A stretch of 64,000 nt of DNA from Dyadobacter soli. Lineage in GTDB: Bacteria; Bacteroidota; Bacteroidia; Cytophagales; Spirosomataceae. Below, one piece after another: positions 14,508 through 23,331 of the stretch. Position 1 is the stretch's first letter; every line of letters begins with the position of its first letter. Made by a program: the position numbers and the translations under genes. The notes beneath the pieces were generated by a model. It had not been told where the DNA came from and did not search any database. It worked only from the letters and a program-made list of their open reading frames with translations. The stretch covers positions 1-64,000 of the forward strand of contig NZ_FNAN01000014.1 in assembly GCF_900101885.1 (NCBI RefSeq), written 5' to 3'.

Positions 14508-15866
14508 ATGGCGATCGTACAGCAAATCATCTTTATAGCCGCCCTGGGCGTTACTGCCTGGCTGATCTTCCAGCGGATCGGCATTATCGGGAAGACGATC
14601 CGGCTTGGGAAGGATGAAGATCGCACCGACCAGCCTGGACGGCGGCTGTCGATTATGATGCGGGTTGCGTTCGGACAGAAAAAGATGTTCGATCGGCCGC
14701 TGATCGGTTTCCTGCATTTCGCGGTGTACGCCGGGTTTATATTGATCAATATTGAAGTGCTGGAAATCGTGCTGGATGGTATTTTGGGCACGCACAGGAT
14801 CTTTGCTGGTCCGCTGGGTGGCTTCTATCGCATTCTGATCGGCTTCTTTGAATTGCTTGCATTGGGCGTGCTGGTTTCCTGTACGATTTTCCTGATTCGC
14901 CGGAGCGTTTTGAAAGTTGAAAGGTTCCAACCTGCTCGTCACCGGGAAATGAACGGATGGCCGCAGCTGGATGGCAAGCTGATCCTTGTTTTTGAAATTG
15001 TATTAATGATCGCGATCCTCACTATGAACGCCGCAGACAGTGCATTACAGAACCTCGGCAGCGCGCATTATCCTCCGGCGGGGGAGTTCCTCGTCAGTCA
15101 GTGGTTGAAACCATTGGTTAGTGGATGGAGTGAGAACGCATTGATCGCCTATGAGCGCATTGCGTGGTGGATTCACATTCTGGGCATTTTCGTTTTTGCG
15201 GTCTATCTCACGTATTCCAAGCATTTGCACATTGCATTGGCATTCCCGAATACCTATTTCTCCCGCCTGGAACCGAAGGGTGAAATGAAGAATATGCCCG
15301 AAATCACGCAGGAAGTGAAGATTATGCTTGGACTGGAAACCCAGACCGGCGACGCGGCGGTTCCGGAGCGGTTCGGGGCAAAGGATGTGGCGGATCTGAG
15401 CTGGAAGAATTTGATGGACGCCTACTCGTGCACCGAATGCGGACGCTGCACAACCGCATGTCCCGCGAATATTACCGGCAAAAAATTATCGCCGCGCAAG
15501 ATCATGATGGATACCCGCGACCGGCTGGAAGACGTAGGCCGCATTATGCTGGCCAACAAGGGTGAATTCGTGAATGACAATAAAAGCCTGCTCGGCGACT
15601 ACATTATCGAAGAAGAAATCCTCGCATGTACGACGTGTAATGCATGCGTGCAGGAATGCCCGGTGCTGATCAATCCACTCGACATTATCCTCCAACTGCG
15701 CAGGCATAAGGTCATGGACGAAGCACACGCGCCGGGCTCGTGGAACATGATGTTCCAAAACCTGGATACCAACCAGGCGCCGTGGAAATTTTCGCCGGGC
15801 GACCGGTTCAACTGGGCCTCCGCGCTGGCTGACAGTGACGCGGGAAACAATTCAACACAGTCATAA
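14508..15866 (+). CDS. Membrane-bound 4Fe-4S oxidoreductase subunit
   Basis: A 452-residue protein. The N-terminal 270 or so residues contain several membrane segments of the NarI/HdrE-like type (for example near residues 3-22, 75-100, 115-140, 165-185 and 225-245). The C-terminal part is a soluble ferredoxin domain with two 4Fe-4S motifs, CTECGRCTTACP and CTTCNACVQECP. With the next gene it makes a heterodisulfide-reductase-like (HdrDE/GlcF type) pair that should pass electrons between a donor flavoprotein and the quinone pool. The donor is not evident from neighbours. Confidence 0.88.
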   Translation: MAIVQQIIFIAALGVTAWLIFQRIGIIGKTIRLGKDEDRTDQPGRRLSIMMRVAFGQKKMFDRPLIGFLHFAVYAGFILINIEVLEIVLDGILGTHRIFAGPLGGFYRILIGFFELLALGVLVSCTIFLIRRSVLKVERFQPARHREMNGWPQLDGKLILVFEIVLMIAILTMNAADSALQNLGSAHYPPAGEFLVSQWLKPLVSGWSENALIAYERIAWWIHILGIFVFAVYLTYSKHLHIALAFPNTYFSRLEPKGEMKNMPEITQEVKIMLGLETQTGDAAVPERFGAKDVADLSWKNLMDAYSCTECGRCTTACPANITGKKLSPRKIMMDTRDRLEDVGRIMLANKGEFVNDNKSLLGDYIIEEEILACTTCNACVQECPVLINPLDIILQLRRHKVMDEAHAPGSWNMMFQNLDTNQAPWKFSPGDRFNWASALADSDAGNNSTQS

Positions 15867-15878
15867 AAGCATAATAAT

Positions 15879-16676
15879 ATGAGTGAGACCGCATACCGGG
15901 TGCCTACAATGGCCGAAATGGCGGCGAATAATGAAACGCCGGAGGTTCTGTTCTGGGTAGGCTGCGCCGGGTCGTTCGACGATCGGTATAAGAAGGTGAC
16001 GGTCGCCTTTGTGAAAATACTCAACAGCGCCGGGGTGAAATTCGCCGTTCTCGGGACGGAGGAGAGCTGTACGGGCGATCCGGCCCGCCGGGCGGGGAAT
16101 GAGTTCACGTTCCAGATGCTGGCGATGTCGAATATCCAAGTTCTGGATATGTATAATGTGGAAAAGATCGTCACGGCCTGTCCGCATTGTTTTAATACAC
16201 TTAAAAATGAATATCCTGCACTGGGCGGCAACTACGAAGTGCTGCACCATTCGGAATACCTTCAACAACTGATCGACGCGGGCCGCGTGCGTTTGCAGGG
16301 TGGCGAAGTATTCAAAGGGAAGAAAATCACTTTCCACGATTCGTGCTACCTTGGCCGGGCGAACGATGTGTACGAAGCGCCGAGGCATGTACTGGAAGCG
16401 CTAGACGCGGATCTGGTCGAGATGAAACGCTGCCGTACCAAAGGCCTATGCTGCGGCGCGGGCGGCGGGCAAATGTTCAAAGAACCCGAGCCGGGTAAAA
16501 AGGACGTGAATATCGAAAGGATCGAGGAAGCATTGCAGACAGGCGCCGATACGATCGCTGTCGCGTGCCCGTTTTGTATGGTAATGATGACCGACGGCGT
16601 CAAAAACAAAGAAAAAGAACAGTCCGTAAAAGTGTACGACCTGGCCGAGCTCATCGCGCAGGCCAAAGGCTTGTAA
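15879..16676 (+). CDS. CCG-domain Fe-S binding protein (HdrB/GlcF-like)
   Basis: A 265-residue protein with two cysteine-rich domains: first WVGCAGSFDDR, EESCTGDPARR and TACPHCFNTL; then HDSCYLGR, CCGAGGGQMF and ACPFCMVMM. CCG domains bind a 4Fe-4S or non-cubane cluster, as in heterodisulfide reductase subunit B and glycolate/lactate oxidase Fe-S subunits. It starts 12 bp after the membrane subunit gene, so they form one two-gene operon. Physiological substrate unknown. Confidence 0.88.
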   Translation: MSETAYRVPTMAEMAANNETPEVLFWVGCAGSFDDRYKKVTVAFVKILNSAGVKFAVLGTEESCTGDPARRAGNEFTFQMLAMSNIQVLDMYNVEKIVTACPHCFNTLKNEYPALGGNYEVLHHSEYLQQLIDAGRVRLQGGEVFKGKKITFHDSCYLGRANDVYEAPRHVLEALDADLVEMKRCRTKGLCCGAGGGQMFKEPEPGKKDVNIERIEEALQTGADTIAVACPFCMVMMTDGVKNKEKEQSVKVYDLAELIAQAKGL

Positions 16677-16766
16677 CCGACTGTTGCCAGAACTATGCCG
16701 CTAGCATGGTTGTTTTAGAGTACCAATACAGTAAACCGTTTAACCGGCATTTAACCCTTTTTAATC

Positions 16767-17267
16767 ATGTACATCCCTTTTAGTGATATCGATTTTCAAT
16801 CCCGCGTATGGGTTTATCAGGCCAACCGGGAGCTGACGCCCACCGAAACGGGCATTATCACCGAAACGCTGAAAGCTTCGCTCGACACCTGGGAAGCACA
16901 CGGCAAACCCCTCACGGCTTCGGGAAAAATATTCGAACACCGCTTCGTGGTGATCGCCGTGGACGAGCGCGACGAGTTACCAAGCGGTTGCTCGATCGAT
17001 AAATCGGTGCATTGGTTGCAGGAAATCGGGCAGCGGATGAATATCGATTTCTTCGACCGCTCCCTCGCCTACCTCGATGACAACGGCCACGTTCAGACGA
17101 TTCCGGTACCGAAAATCAAGCAGGCGATCATCCAGGAAACGATCCAGCCTACCACCACCATCTTCGATAACCAGGTTGCTACGAAGGCACAATGGATGAA
17201 TGGGTGGAAGACGCCCGCGTCCCATTCCTGGCTGGGCCGTTATTTTAGTGAACAAACCAGTTTATAG
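16767..17267 (+). CDS. Conserved protein of unknown function
   Basis: A 166-residue soluble protein beginning MYIPFSDIDFQSRVWVYQA, with HRFVVIAVDERDELPSGCSI in the centre and a C-terminal QWMNGWKTPASHSWLGRYF. Relatives in Bacteroidota are often labelled ABC transporter ATPase, but no Walker A or signature motif is present here, so that label is not supported. It lies 46 bp upstream of gldH and may share its transcript. Confidence 0.7.
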   Translation: MYIPFSDIDFQSRVWVYQANRELTPTETGIITETLKASLDTWEAHGKPLTASGKIFEHRFVVIAVDERDELPSGCSIDKSVHWLQEIGQRMNIDFFDRSLAYLDDNGHVQTIPVPKIKQAIIQETIQPTTTIFDNQVATKAQWMNGWKTPASHSWLGRYFSEQTSL

Positions 17268-17313
17268 AATCGATAAACCGGTATTTTTGCAATCCAACAT
17301 ATCAGAGTCTTTC

Positions 17314-17796
17314 ATGAAGTTCATCCGGCTGGCGGTCGTCGTCTTTTTTGTGTCCCTTTTATCAGGTTGTGATAAAAATGTCGTCTACAAAGCCCACGAG
17401 GACATCGATGACGGGCTCTGGTATATTAAAAACAAACCTTCGTTCAAGGTTGAGATCACCGACACGACACAGACCTATAACCTGTATTACGTGCTGCGGA
17501 ATGCATTGCAATACCCTTACTATAACCTCTACATTACCCGGAACTTCACCGGGCCGGACGGAAAAGTCATTTCCAATACGCTGGAAGAAGTTTTTATTTC
17601 CAATGAAACGACAGGCAAGCCGTACGGCCACGGCCTGGGCGATTTGTTCGACCATAAAATCCCCTTCCTGAAAAACTACCGCTTTCCGCGTTCAGGAACT
17701 TACACTTTTACGATTTCCCAATCCATGCGCCAAAACCCGCTGCCGTTTATCATCAGCGTGGGCGTAAGTGTGGAAAAAGTGGCTTTGGAAAAATAG
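17314..17796 (+). CDS. gldH: Gliding motility lipoprotein GldH
   Basis: A 160-residue lipoprotein with signal sequence and lipobox MKFIRLAVVVFFVSLLSGC. The mature part has the GldH pattern: DDGLWYIKNKPSF, YNLYYVLRNALQYPYYNLY and a C-terminal sheet ending FIISVGVSVEKV. GldH is required for gliding in Flavobacterium and occurs widely in Bacteroidota, including non-gliders. The ATG at 17314 was chosen because a longer frame from 17200 lacks a signal peptide at its start. A TATTTTTG box at 17282-17289 may be its -7 element. Confidence 0.88.
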   Translation: MKFIRLAVVVFFVSLLSGCDKNVVYKAHEDIDDGLWYIKNKPSFKVEITDTTQTYNLYYVLRNALQYPYYNLYITRNFTGPDGKVISNTLEEVFISNETTGKPYGHGLGDLFDHKIPFLKNYRFPRSGTYTFTISQSMRQNPLPFIISVGVSVEKVALEK

Positions 17797-17799
17797 GTA

Positions 17800-19014
17800 T
17801 TAAACAGCCGGTGCAGGCGGCACATCGCCTTCCGGCCTTTTCTTGGGCCGGTTACGGTGCCGGCGGTAAGGTTTTTTCTTGAATTCTTTGACAACAGCCT
17901 GATTTCGGGCCATATCAGCCTTTTCTTCGGCAACTTCGTGCACAGGTTCCCCCAAAAGAAACCCGTAAGGTTCGAGACTCGGGATGGTGTCCATGATCAC
18001 TTTCAGGATGGCGGTTACCGGCAATGCAAGGATCAAACCCGAAAGTCCCCATAACTGCCCTCCGAGGAACAACGCGACGATTGCCGCAAGCGGATTCACG
18101 CTCACTTTGGAACCGACAATGTGCGGTGTAATAAAATTACCTTCCAGAAACTGCACAAAGCTCATTACGCCTATCACGCCCAGCGCATACCATGGCGAAT
18201 CCATGGTAACAATACTCAGCAATGCGGGCAATATGGAACCGATGAGGATACCGATGTAGGGGATCAAGATCAGGAACCCGGCCAGAAAACCGAAGAATAT
18301 CGCGTGCGGTACGCCTAAAATCAGCAAACCGATACTGTTGAGCACCCCGACGATCAGGATCACGAGGAACAAACCCGAAAGGTAACTTTGGATTACCTCA
18401 TAGATTTTTTTCAACAATACATTCAACTCCTCGTTCGGCACATTGCGGATGGCCTTATGCACAAACATCCTGAAAAAGTCGCGGTAAAGGAGAAAGAAGA
18501 ATATATAAAGTGGTATTAAAACAAATGTGGAAATGGCGCCGGTGGTGGTCACGAGGGTGTTGAGCAGCACGGCGCGGCCCTCGCTCAATGCATTGATCAG
18601 GTACTTTTTGGCTTCGCTCACCTGTTGCGTGCGGCTAATGTTCAGGTATCGCTCACCCATGGTCAGCGTCTGGTCCAGAATGGCCTCGGCTTTTTCGGTA
18701 ATGCGGGGAAGTTCTTCTGCGAAACTGCCTATTTGCATCGAAACGACGTAAACGAGAATCACGATCACCGTAAAAAGCGCGAGAATGCTTAGCAGAATGG
18801 CGCCTACCCGCGGTACCCGCCTCACTTCGAGCCACGCGCAGACCGGGTGCAGCAGGATCGCGAGTAAAATGGAGAATGCAAGCGGGATGATGGTTTCGCG
18901 AAGAATGTAGAGAATGTAGACCGTCGCAATGAGCGCTACCAGCGAGCTGGCGAGCTTCAGGTACACGGGGGTTTCCCTATCTTTGTCTGGAAGAGGACGC
19001 AACGTTGAATTCAT
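17800..19014 (-). CDS. AI-2E family transporter (PerM-like)
   Basis: An integral membrane protein of about 404 residues. The N-terminus has paired membrane helices (about 20-65), then a soluble-like central region and a helical bundle near residues 140-330 with the motifs PLYIFFFLLYRDFF, GVPHAIFFGFLAGFLILIPYIG and LSGLILALPVTAILKV typical of the family. The last 55 residues are a charged tail (KKPYRRHRNRPKKRP). Members export small molecules, and E. coli TqsA affects AI-2 levels; substrate here unknown. The ATG at 19014 shares bases with the start of the divergent gene. Confidence 0.85.
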   Translation of the reverse strand: MNSTLRPLPDKDRETPVYLKLASSLVALIATVYILYILRETIIPLAFSILLAILLHPVCAWLEVRRVPRVGAILLSILALFTVIVILVYVVSMQIGSFAEELPRITEKAEAILDQTLTMGERYLNISRTQQVSEAKKYLINALSEGRAVLLNTLVTTTGAISTFVLIPLYIFFFLLYRDFFRMFVHKAIRNVPNEELNVLLKKIYEVIQSYLSGLFLVILIVGVLNSIGLLILGVPHAIFFGFLAGFLILIPYIGILIGSILPALLSIVTMDSPWYALGVIGVMSFVQFLEGNFITPHIVGSKVSVNPLAAIVALFLGGQLWGLSGLILALPVTAILKVIMDTIPSLEPYGFLLGEPVHEVAEEKADMARNQAVVKEFKKKPYRRHRNRPKKRPEGDVPPAPAV

Positions 19015-19822
19015 GAACAAGTTGATATATCTGTGGTTAGCGGTCAAAACGGTGTTCTGTACCTGTCAGCCCGATCACAGAACCAATGATTTTAAGAAAG
19101 TTAAAGCGCATTACAAAAATAGTAAAATAGGAAAGCTTCCGGCGGTAGCGTCGGAAAGTTCGGGACTGGCAAAAGGCACGCAGCCCGGCACATTCTGGAC
19201 ACACAACGACAGCGGCGGCAAACCGGAACTCTACCTCTTCGACCTTAGCGGCAAATTGCGCGATACAAAAGCCGTTCCGAATGCCAAAAACGTCGATTGG
19301 GAAGACCTTGCGCAAGACGACAATGGCAATATTTACATTGGTGATTTCGGCAATAATACTTCCCACCGCAACAAATTCGACATTTACCGCTTCAATCCCG
19401 AACAAAACAGCAGCGAGCGAATCACATTTGGCTACCAGTCGGCCCCGACAGACTGCGAGTCCTTTTTTTATCATCAGGGAAGTTTGTATCTTTTTTCCAA
19501 AAACTGGGGCAAAAATAAATGGGTGAAAATGTACCGGATGCCCGCGGAAACGGGTAATCATATCCTCGCGGCTTCCGACAGCATACGCATCGATGCCCAG
19601 GTTACGTCGGCCGCCATCAGTCCGGACGGTAAAACGTTCGCCTTGCTGACTTATGGGAAAGTGTTACTCTTCGAAACTGCCGGTGACAACATCGATTTCA
19701 GTAAACCAAAGGGTTGTTTCCGCTTTTCAAGGAAGCAAACCGAGGCTATCGAATTTTTGAACAATACCGATATGCTGATTACCAATGAGCAAGGCGGCAT
19801 CTATCGAACTACTTTTCGCTGA
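19013..19822 (+). CDS. Secreted beta-propeller-like protein
   Basis: A protein of about 269 residues with an N-terminal signal of lipoprotein type (LAVKTVFCTC). Repeats resembling propeller blades follow: TFWTHNDSGGKPELYLFDL, VDWEDLAQDDNGNIYIGDFG, GSLYLFSKNWG, SAAISPDGKTFALLTYG and TDMLITNEQGGIYRTTF. I do not know a specific function; related sequences are described as hypothetical or esterase-like phytase-family propellers. The ATG at 19013 overlaps the ATG of the AI-2E transporter on the other strand (CATG 19012-19015). An upstream start at 18929 would not give a signal peptide. Confidence 0.7.
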   Translation: MNKLIYLWLAVKTVFCTCQPDHRTNDFKKVKAHYKNSKIGKLPAVASESSGLAKGTQPGTFWTHNDSGGKPELYLFDLSGKLRDTKAVPNAKNVDWEDLAQDDNGNIYIGDFGNNTSHRNKFDIYRFNPEQNSSERITFGYQSAPTDCESFFYHQGSLYLFSKNWGKNKWVKMYRMPAETGNHILAASDSIRIDAQVTSAAISPDGKTFALLTYGKVLLFETAGDNIDFSKPKGCFRFSRKQTEAIEFLNNTDMLITNEQGGIYRTTFR

Positions 19823-19909
19823 TGTTATGTTTCTGTTAACAATAGATTTCCTCATGTAATGTGAACATCACATCTGCTAATTTCGAATCGTGTTTTAATC
19901 CTCAAAACA

Positions 19910-20620
19910 ATGAGCACTGCTAAATCTGCAAATTCGGCTCCGAAAGTACTGGTAGTTGACGACGATTCCGATATTGTTGAATTGCTAGAATATAACTTAA
20001 CCAAGGAAGGCTATTCGGTATTGACTGCTTCCAACGGGAAGAAAGCCATCGACATTGCCAAGGTATTCGTACCCGATCTTATCCTCCTCGACATTATGAT
20101 GCCGCAACTCGACGGCATCGAAACCGGCAGGATCCTTCGCCAGAATCCCGATATCAAAAACACCTACATTCTTTTTCTGACGGCACGTTCCGAAGAATAT
20201 TCGGAAGTAGCTGCGTTTGAAGTGGGTGCCGACGATTACATTACCAAGCCCATCAAGCCGCGTGCTTTGATGAGCCGTATTAATGCATTGTTCCGTCGTG
20301 AAGCACAGAAAGCGGAGTCGGGTGATACGATTGAAATTCTTGACCTGTCGATCAACCGGAAGAACTATACGGTGACGCAAGGCGCCGAAAAATCGACTGT
20401 TTTGCCTAAAAAGGAATTTGAATTGCTGTTCTTCCTCGCGCAAACGCCCAACAAGGTTTTCAGCCGCGATGAGCTTTTGCAAAAGATCTGGGGAGCAGAC
20501 ATTTATGTACTCGAAAGGACCGTTGACGTACACATCCGCAAACTGCGCGAGAAGCTCGGCGACAGCTATATCAAAACTTTGAAAGGCGTAGGCTATATGT
20601 TCAGTAACGAGCGGGAGTAA
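19910..20620 (+). CDS. OmpR/PhoB-family response regulator
   Basis: A 236-residue regulator. The receiver domain (about 11-130) has D17-D18-D19, phospho-acceptor D61 in LLDIMMP, T91 and K113 in YITKPIKPR. A winged-helix DNA-binding domain (about 140-232) carries KKEFELLFFLAQ, the recognition region ERTVDVHIRKLREKL and the GVGYMF wing. No histidine kinase is adjacent, so the partner is elsewhere. It is convergent with the AsmA-like gene, 3 bp away. Confidence 0.93.
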   Translation: MSTAKSANSAPKVLVVDDDSDIVELLEYNLTKEGYSVLTASNGKKAIDIAKVFVPDLILLDIMMPQLDGIETGRILRQNPDIKNTYILFLTARSEEYSEVAAFEVGADDYITKPIKPRALMSRINALFRREAQKAESGDTIEILDLSINRKNYTVTQGAEKSTVLPKKEFELLFFLAQTPNKVFSRDELLQKIWGADIYVLERTVDVHIRKLREKLGDSYIKTLKGVGYMFSNERE

Positions 20621-20623
20621 CCG

Positions 20624-23119
20624 TCACCGCTCGATATCTTCCAGCTTTTTGACCTCGGATTCATCGTCCTTCGACTTGTCCTTCTTCTTTCTGCGGAAGG
20701 CAAGTTTGATATTAACCTCTCCATTTTCATCCACAGCCCGGAGGAAAATCTTCGAGCCTTCTTTTTTCTCGGGGTTATTGGGATCCAGAACGTAGGTCGA
20801 ATCGCGCTTTTTGAGGTTACTGAGCGGGATTTGGATGTTAATGTCCGTTTTATTTCCAAAACTGTAAATGCCGTCGATGTAAAGCGTAAGCACGTTGGAT
20901 TCGATTTCCATCGGCGCTATCTCCACCTCCTGCCCGGTTAGCCGGAAATCGTTCCGGATTGGGGCAAACTTGACGCGTTCGAAGTTCCGTCTTTTGAAAA
21001 TCAGCTTTTTCATCTTCATAAACGGCTCAAAATTGATAATGTAAGCATTCGCCAGGTCGATCCTCAGCAAGCCTTTCATGCTTGACGGCACGAGTTTCAC
21101 ACTGTTATTGAGTGTCGATTCAAAATTGAAATCGGTATTGAGAATACCTTTCAGGTTCTGGTGGGTGAGCGTTTTCTGGCCAAAATCGTCGAACGAATAG
21201 AACACGGAATGCACATCCGCGTTCGTGATCTTTCCACGGACGGCCATATGCGGCATTTTACCATCATTATCCATTTCTCCCGAAATCCGCACCTGCCCTT
21301 TTCCGAATGCTTTCAACTGGAAATACTCAATACTTACCGCATTGTTGCTGATTGTCAGCTGGCCTTTCACATCCCGTCCCGTAAAATGCCGGTATTTCAC
21401 CTGTTTCGCGTCGAGTTTCGCCGTGATCTCCATTTTGTCGATCGCATTGTCGAGCAACTCCGATAATTTCAAGGAGTTTCGGGGTTTCGGCTTGGCAGTA
21501 CCCCGGGCCGCAAGCAGTGTTTCAAGCCAGTTCAGTTGCCATTCCGGAATGTTAATGTCGACGTTTGCACGTAACGGCTTGGGTGAACCGAAAAGATAGG
21601 GTATCAGGTCGAGCAGCGTTCCGCGCACATAGAGCATATTCTGGCCGTCGTGAAAACGAAGGTTCGGCAGCACCATCACTTTTTCATTGAATGTAAGATC
21701 TCCGTTGACCTTGCTGATCCTCACCCGCTGCGGCAGGTAATCCATGGCAATATTCCGGAGCATAACCTTTCCAGTGACCTTGCCATCGAAATTGTCCTTC
21801 TGCGGATTGTAAAACTTCCTCAGATTACCGCTGAAATGAAAGTCGATTCGCGCGGTGCCGTTTTTGAAGCGGTAACGTGCCGGGTCGAGGAGCGAGCCCA
21901 TATTGGTAGAATCGGCTTCGATGCGGCCGTCGATATCCGCTCTGGGATTGCGGAAGTTATTGACTACGAGCTTGAATGCAAAAGGAATGGTTTCAAAAAA
22001 GCCGGTGATTTTCGGCGCTATCAGTCGGGAATTGAAGACGTCCGCGAGCTTGGTCGTGTCGGCACGGTTCGTGAAAGTCCCTGAAGCTTTCATTTTTCGT
22101 AACACACCCACAGGCAGGTTGTATCGGAAAGTATCCGTTTCAAAATGCACATCCACCTGCGGTTTTAGGCCCGGCCGGCCCAATATACCTGCCACTTTTA
22201 CCTGCGTATCCACATTGGTCTGCACTCCTATCGAATCGATCTGCTTTTGTAATCGATCATTCAGCAGCGGCAATGCGTCTTTTACAGCAATGCCTTTCGC
22301 TTCGAAATTGAGATTGAATACTTTTATCGTATCCGAAAAATCGAACACGCCATTGATCCCGATCTTATTATGGGTAGCACTTTCGAGAATGGATGGATAG
22401 ATTTTCAGTTTTTTCTCATCGTCGTCGTACCCCAGCGCCAGGGCAAGCGTGGTTTCCTGATTCTTCAAAAAACTTCCTTTATCTATTTTAAATGTCAATC
22501 CGTTGAAAAGTACCGAGCCGGTGAAGCTGGCATTCGTACTGGAATCGGTGCGCTCGATGATATTGGTGGCGTCATGGAACAGCGCACCATAATATTTTTC
22601 CTTTACCGAATCGGAATACGAAAGGGCAAAGTTGATGAAACGGACATTGCCCAGTTTGCTAATGATATCGTTTGGGTTCTTTTTTTGAGACTTGTCCTTC
22701 TTTTGCCCGTCGGATTTGAAAATAGAAGCGTTGGAATAACCGTTCTTCTGCACGAACATTTTGAGTCCCCCGTCTTCCAGTACCAGGTTTTTGACCTGTA
22801 TATTTCCTGAAAAAACGCGTTTGAGATCCAGCGCAACATGCATTTGGGCCGCTTGAAGAAACGGTTTATGATGCACGTTATAGAGTGTATCGGTCAGTTT
22901 TAAGTCGTATAATGTGAAGTTCAGCCCCAACCCTCCGTAGAATGGCCGGAATTTAAAATCCCCTATTTCAAGATTGCCATTCAGGTTTTCGTTGATCAGC
23001 TCCTGGGCGCTTCTGAAAAGCTTTTCCCTGTTCTTATAAACCCAGAATTCGACAGCCCCGAACAATAATGCAAGAACCAGGGCGACGATACCAGTGATTT
23101 TTAAGACTTTTTGAAACAT
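20624..23119 (-). CDS. AsmA-like large envelope protein
   Basis: An 831-residue protein with one N-terminal membrane anchor (MFQKVLKITGIVALVLALLF) and a very long beta-rich periplasmic region. The C-terminal part has the AsmA pattern KGLLRIDLANAYIINFEPF, then a Lys/Asp-rich cytosol-like end (RRKKKDKSKDDESE). AsmA/TamB/YhdP-type proteins are implicated in phospholipid transport between membranes and envelope integrity. The ATG at 23119 precedes the anchor directly; an ATG at 23191 would place 24 polar residues before it. Confidence 0.82.
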   Translation of the reverse strand: MFQKVLKITGIVALVLALLFGAVEFWVYKNREKLFRSAQELINENLNGNLEIGDFKFRPFYGGLGLNFTLYDLKLTDTLYNVHHKPFLQAAQMHVALDLKRVFSGNIQVKNLVLEDGGLKMFVQKNGYSNASIFKSDGQKKDKSQKKNPNDIISKLGNVRFINFALSYSDSVKEKYYGALFHDATNIIERTDSSTNASFTGSVLFNGLTFKIDKGSFLKNQETTLALALGYDDDEKKLKIYPSILESATHNKIGINGVFDFSDTIKVFNLNFEAKGIAVKDALPLLNDRLQKQIDSIGVQTNVDTQVKVAGILGRPGLKPQVDVHFETDTFRYNLPVGVLRKMKASGTFTNRADTTKLADVFNSRLIAPKITGFFETIPFAFKLVVNNFRNPRADIDGRIEADSTNMGSLLDPARYRFKNGTARIDFHFSGNLRKFYNPQKDNFDGKVTGKVMLRNIAMDYLPQRVRISKVNGDLTFNEKVMVLPNLRFHDGQNMLYVRGTLLDLIPYLFGSPKPLRANVDINIPEWQLNWLETLLAARGTAKPKPRNSLKLSELLDNAIDKMEITAKLDAKQVKYRHFTGRDVKGQLTISNNAVSIEYFQLKAFGKGQVRISGEMDNDGKMPHMAVRGKITNADVHSVFYSFDDFGQKTLTHQNLKGILNTDFNFESTLNNSVKLVPSSMKGLLRIDLANAYIINFEPFMKMKKLIFKRRNFERVKFAPIRNDFRLTGQEVEIAPMEIESNVLTLYIDGIYSFGNKTDINIQIPLSNLKKRDSTYVLDPNNPEKKEGSKIFLRAVDENGEVNIKLAFRRKKKDKSKDDESEVKKLEDIER

Positions 23120-23274
23120 GAAACGAAGAGGTTTTAGCGCTGTTGATGAAAGAGGAACAGATCGCTCCGTTTTACAATATAAGGAAGACATTAATAGCGT
23201 GCCAGAAATAATGTCCTATCGGCCATTACAGTATCTTAACGGCCACTTCACTCGCTATTCAGCGCAAAATGTAG

Positions 23275-23282
23275 TAGTTTTG
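23275..23282 (+). promoter_or_regulatory. Possible lysS -7 box
   Basis: TAGTTTTG matches the Bacteroidota -7 element TAnnTTTG and lies 49 bp before the lysS ATG. No clear TTTG is found at the expected -33 position, so confidence is moderate. Confidence 0.45.
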
Positions 23283-23331
23283 CGCACTCTTTTGGAATAC
23301 CTACTTCCATTTACCAATCCATTGCTGTAAG

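Noticed and set aside
16767..17267. ABC transporter ATPase
   Set aside because: No Walker A, Walker B or signature motif is present; listed as unknown function.
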